The notes under the pieces were generated by a model that was given only the letters and a program-made list of their open reading frames with translations, searched no databases and was not told the origin of the DNA. This document shows positions 13,582 to 14,440 of a stretch of 14,440 nt of DNA, one piece after another. The DNA is from Clostridiales bacterium. GTDB lineage: Bacteria > Bacillota > Clostridia > Oscillospirales > QAKW01. Positions within the stretch are counted from its first letter, which is position 1. The number at the start of each line of letters is the position of its first letter. The stretch covers positions 1 through 14,440 of the forward strand of contig QAKW01000078.1 in the NCBI GenBank assembly GCA_003343605.1, in the 5' to 3' direction. The position numbers and the translations under genes are program-made.

Positions 13582-14440
13582 TTATGATTCCCCGTATTCC
13601 ATCAGATGCAGCCGGCGTATTTCCGGATTCATGATATGCGCAGTTACTGCCAGCGCCTGCTGCTCCAGATAGCAATCATCCGAACTGCTCAGATGCAGCC
13701 GGTGAAGCGTATAAACCACCTCCCGGCAGGTTTGATCAATGATCCGCGCTTTTTCTTCAAGCGTCGCCTCTTCCAGCAGAGCCATCAGCAGCGGCTTAAG
13801 ACTGCGCATCTCCGGCAGCCCGTCCATCGCGCGAAAACGCCATTTATAAAAGGGCGTATACCGATGATTGATTGCAAAAATCAGATAAAACGCATGATTG
13901 ACAAACTCATACAGCGCCAGCCGTGCCGCGCCCTCTTCCCCATGCTGCAGGCAGCGGCGGTAATTATATTGCCCCGATTGTGCCATCAGCGCCAGCCGCG
14001 CGGCCATTTTTTTCAGCCTTACGTCCTCCGGAAAGCCCTGCTCATAAATACTGCGAATGCTGGTAAAGATCCCCAGATCATCCCGAAATATTTTGCCGTT
14101 TACAACAGTGGAAAGCGCATATTCCGGCAGCGAAAGCCACTGCCGCCAATTCTCAGGAGGGCCGGGTAGCCCCACGCGCATTCTAAAAAATTCTTCAATG
14201 GTTTGAACACCATATTTTCCCGCGCCTCCACGCCCTTTTTTCTGCAGGCTGATTCCACAGAATGTATCCGGCAGCCGGCGATAGGCGTCCATCAGTGCAA
14301 ACCCGATTTTCTCATCGTCCTCCGGCGTGATCCAAAGGCAGAATCCCGGAGCAAAATCATGGTCGCGGGATATGGCATCATCGAATCCAAAGCATTCCGA
14401 GCCGGGCCCTGCCAATCCCGCTGCAATACGCCCTTCATAG
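13582..14440 (-). CDS. Nucleotidyltransferase-like DUF4037 protein, N-terminus cut by window edge
   Basis: The frame stays open to the right edge, so only about 286 C-terminal residues are present; an internal TTG at 14415 is not the start. Near the visible N-terminus YEGRIAAGLAGPGSECFGFDDAISRDHDFAPG contains GS followed, 11 residues later, by DHD. This is the GS...DxD pattern of minimal nucleotidyltransferase folds. The rest matches DUF4037: GKYGVQTIEEFFRMRVG, WLSLPEYALSTVVNGKIFRDDLGIFTSIR, FPEDVRLKKMAARLALMAQSGQYNYRRC and NHRYTPFYKWRFRAMDGLP. The biochemical role of the family is not established; nucleotide transfer to an unknown target is an inference from the fold. It is followed by the NSS symporter 26 bases downstream. 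Confidence 0.87.
   Translation of the reverse strand, partial: YEGRIAAGLAGPGSECFGFDDAISRDHDFAPGFCLWITPEDDEKIGFALMDAYRRLPDTFCGISLQKKGRGGAGKYGVQTIEEFFRMRVGLPGPPENWRQWLSLPEYALSTVVNGKIFRDDLGIFTSIRSIYEQGFPEDVRLKKMAARLALMAQSGQYNYRRCLQHGEEGAARLALYEFVNHAFYLIFAINHRYTPFYKWRFRAMDGLPEMRSLKPLLMALLEEATLEEKARIIDQTCREVVYTLHRLHLSSSDDCYLEQQALAVTAHIMNPEIRRLHLMEYGES

Overview
The window (14,440 bp, mid-GC, roughly half G+C by eye) looks like chromosome from an anaerobic, spore-forming Firmicute of the class Clostridia. The grounds are a type III glutamine synthetase tail, an Amt with a fused PII domain, spoIIM beside xerD (neighbours in Bacillus subtilis too), the queA-tgt-yajC-DUF3792 order typical of Firmicutes, strong AGGAGG/AGGTGA ribosome sites, and several GTG/TTG starts. 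Genus cannot be assigned. No RNA gene, insertion sequence, prophage or CRISPR array is visible.

Layout. 1-3427 (+): a nitrogen operon with the last 27 codons of a type III glutamine synthetase, an ammonium transporter fused to a PII sensor, and a glutamine-hydrolysing asparagine synthetase, closed by a hairpin terminator. 3435-5428 (+): nadE, a glutamine-dependent NAD synthetase, with its own promoter. A perfect 14-bp bidirectional hairpin (5479-5509) separates it from the converging minus-strand block spoIIM-xerD-DUF624 (7802 down to 6287 and 5512), whose genes are closely spaced or coupled and whose upstream promoter resembles the mother-cell sigma-E type. 7803-8148 is the only long gap without a gene. 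It holds that promoter, a hairpin, three copies of ATTATGTAAA, and a 28-bp sequence shaped like a dif (XerCD) recombination site. 8149-8891 (-): yajC and a DUF3792 (YrzE-like) membrane protein behind a perfect consensus promoter. 8958-11150 (-): queA-tgt, two steps of queuosine tRNA modification. 11289-12170 (+): dapA, divergent from queA across a shared palindromic -10. 12185-14440 (-): a cut-off nucleotidyltransferase/DUF4037 gene followed by an NSS-family sodium symporter.

How the genes fit together. The left third takes up ammonium, senses nitrogen status and moves nitrogen through glutamine into asparagine and NAD. The middle combines sporulation membrane remodelling (SpoIIM) with a Xer-type recombinase that may have its target site just upstream. 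The right half is housekeeping: translocase accessory, tRNA modification, lysine/diaminopimelate/dipicolinate synthesis and amino-acid uptake.

The most unusual points are the Amt-PII fusion lacking the uridylylated tyrosine, the XerD-like protein with two changed active-site positions, and the dif-like site beside its gene. Gene polarity, and a C-over-G bias on the coding strand of dapA, fit a place near the replication terminus. That reading is inference.
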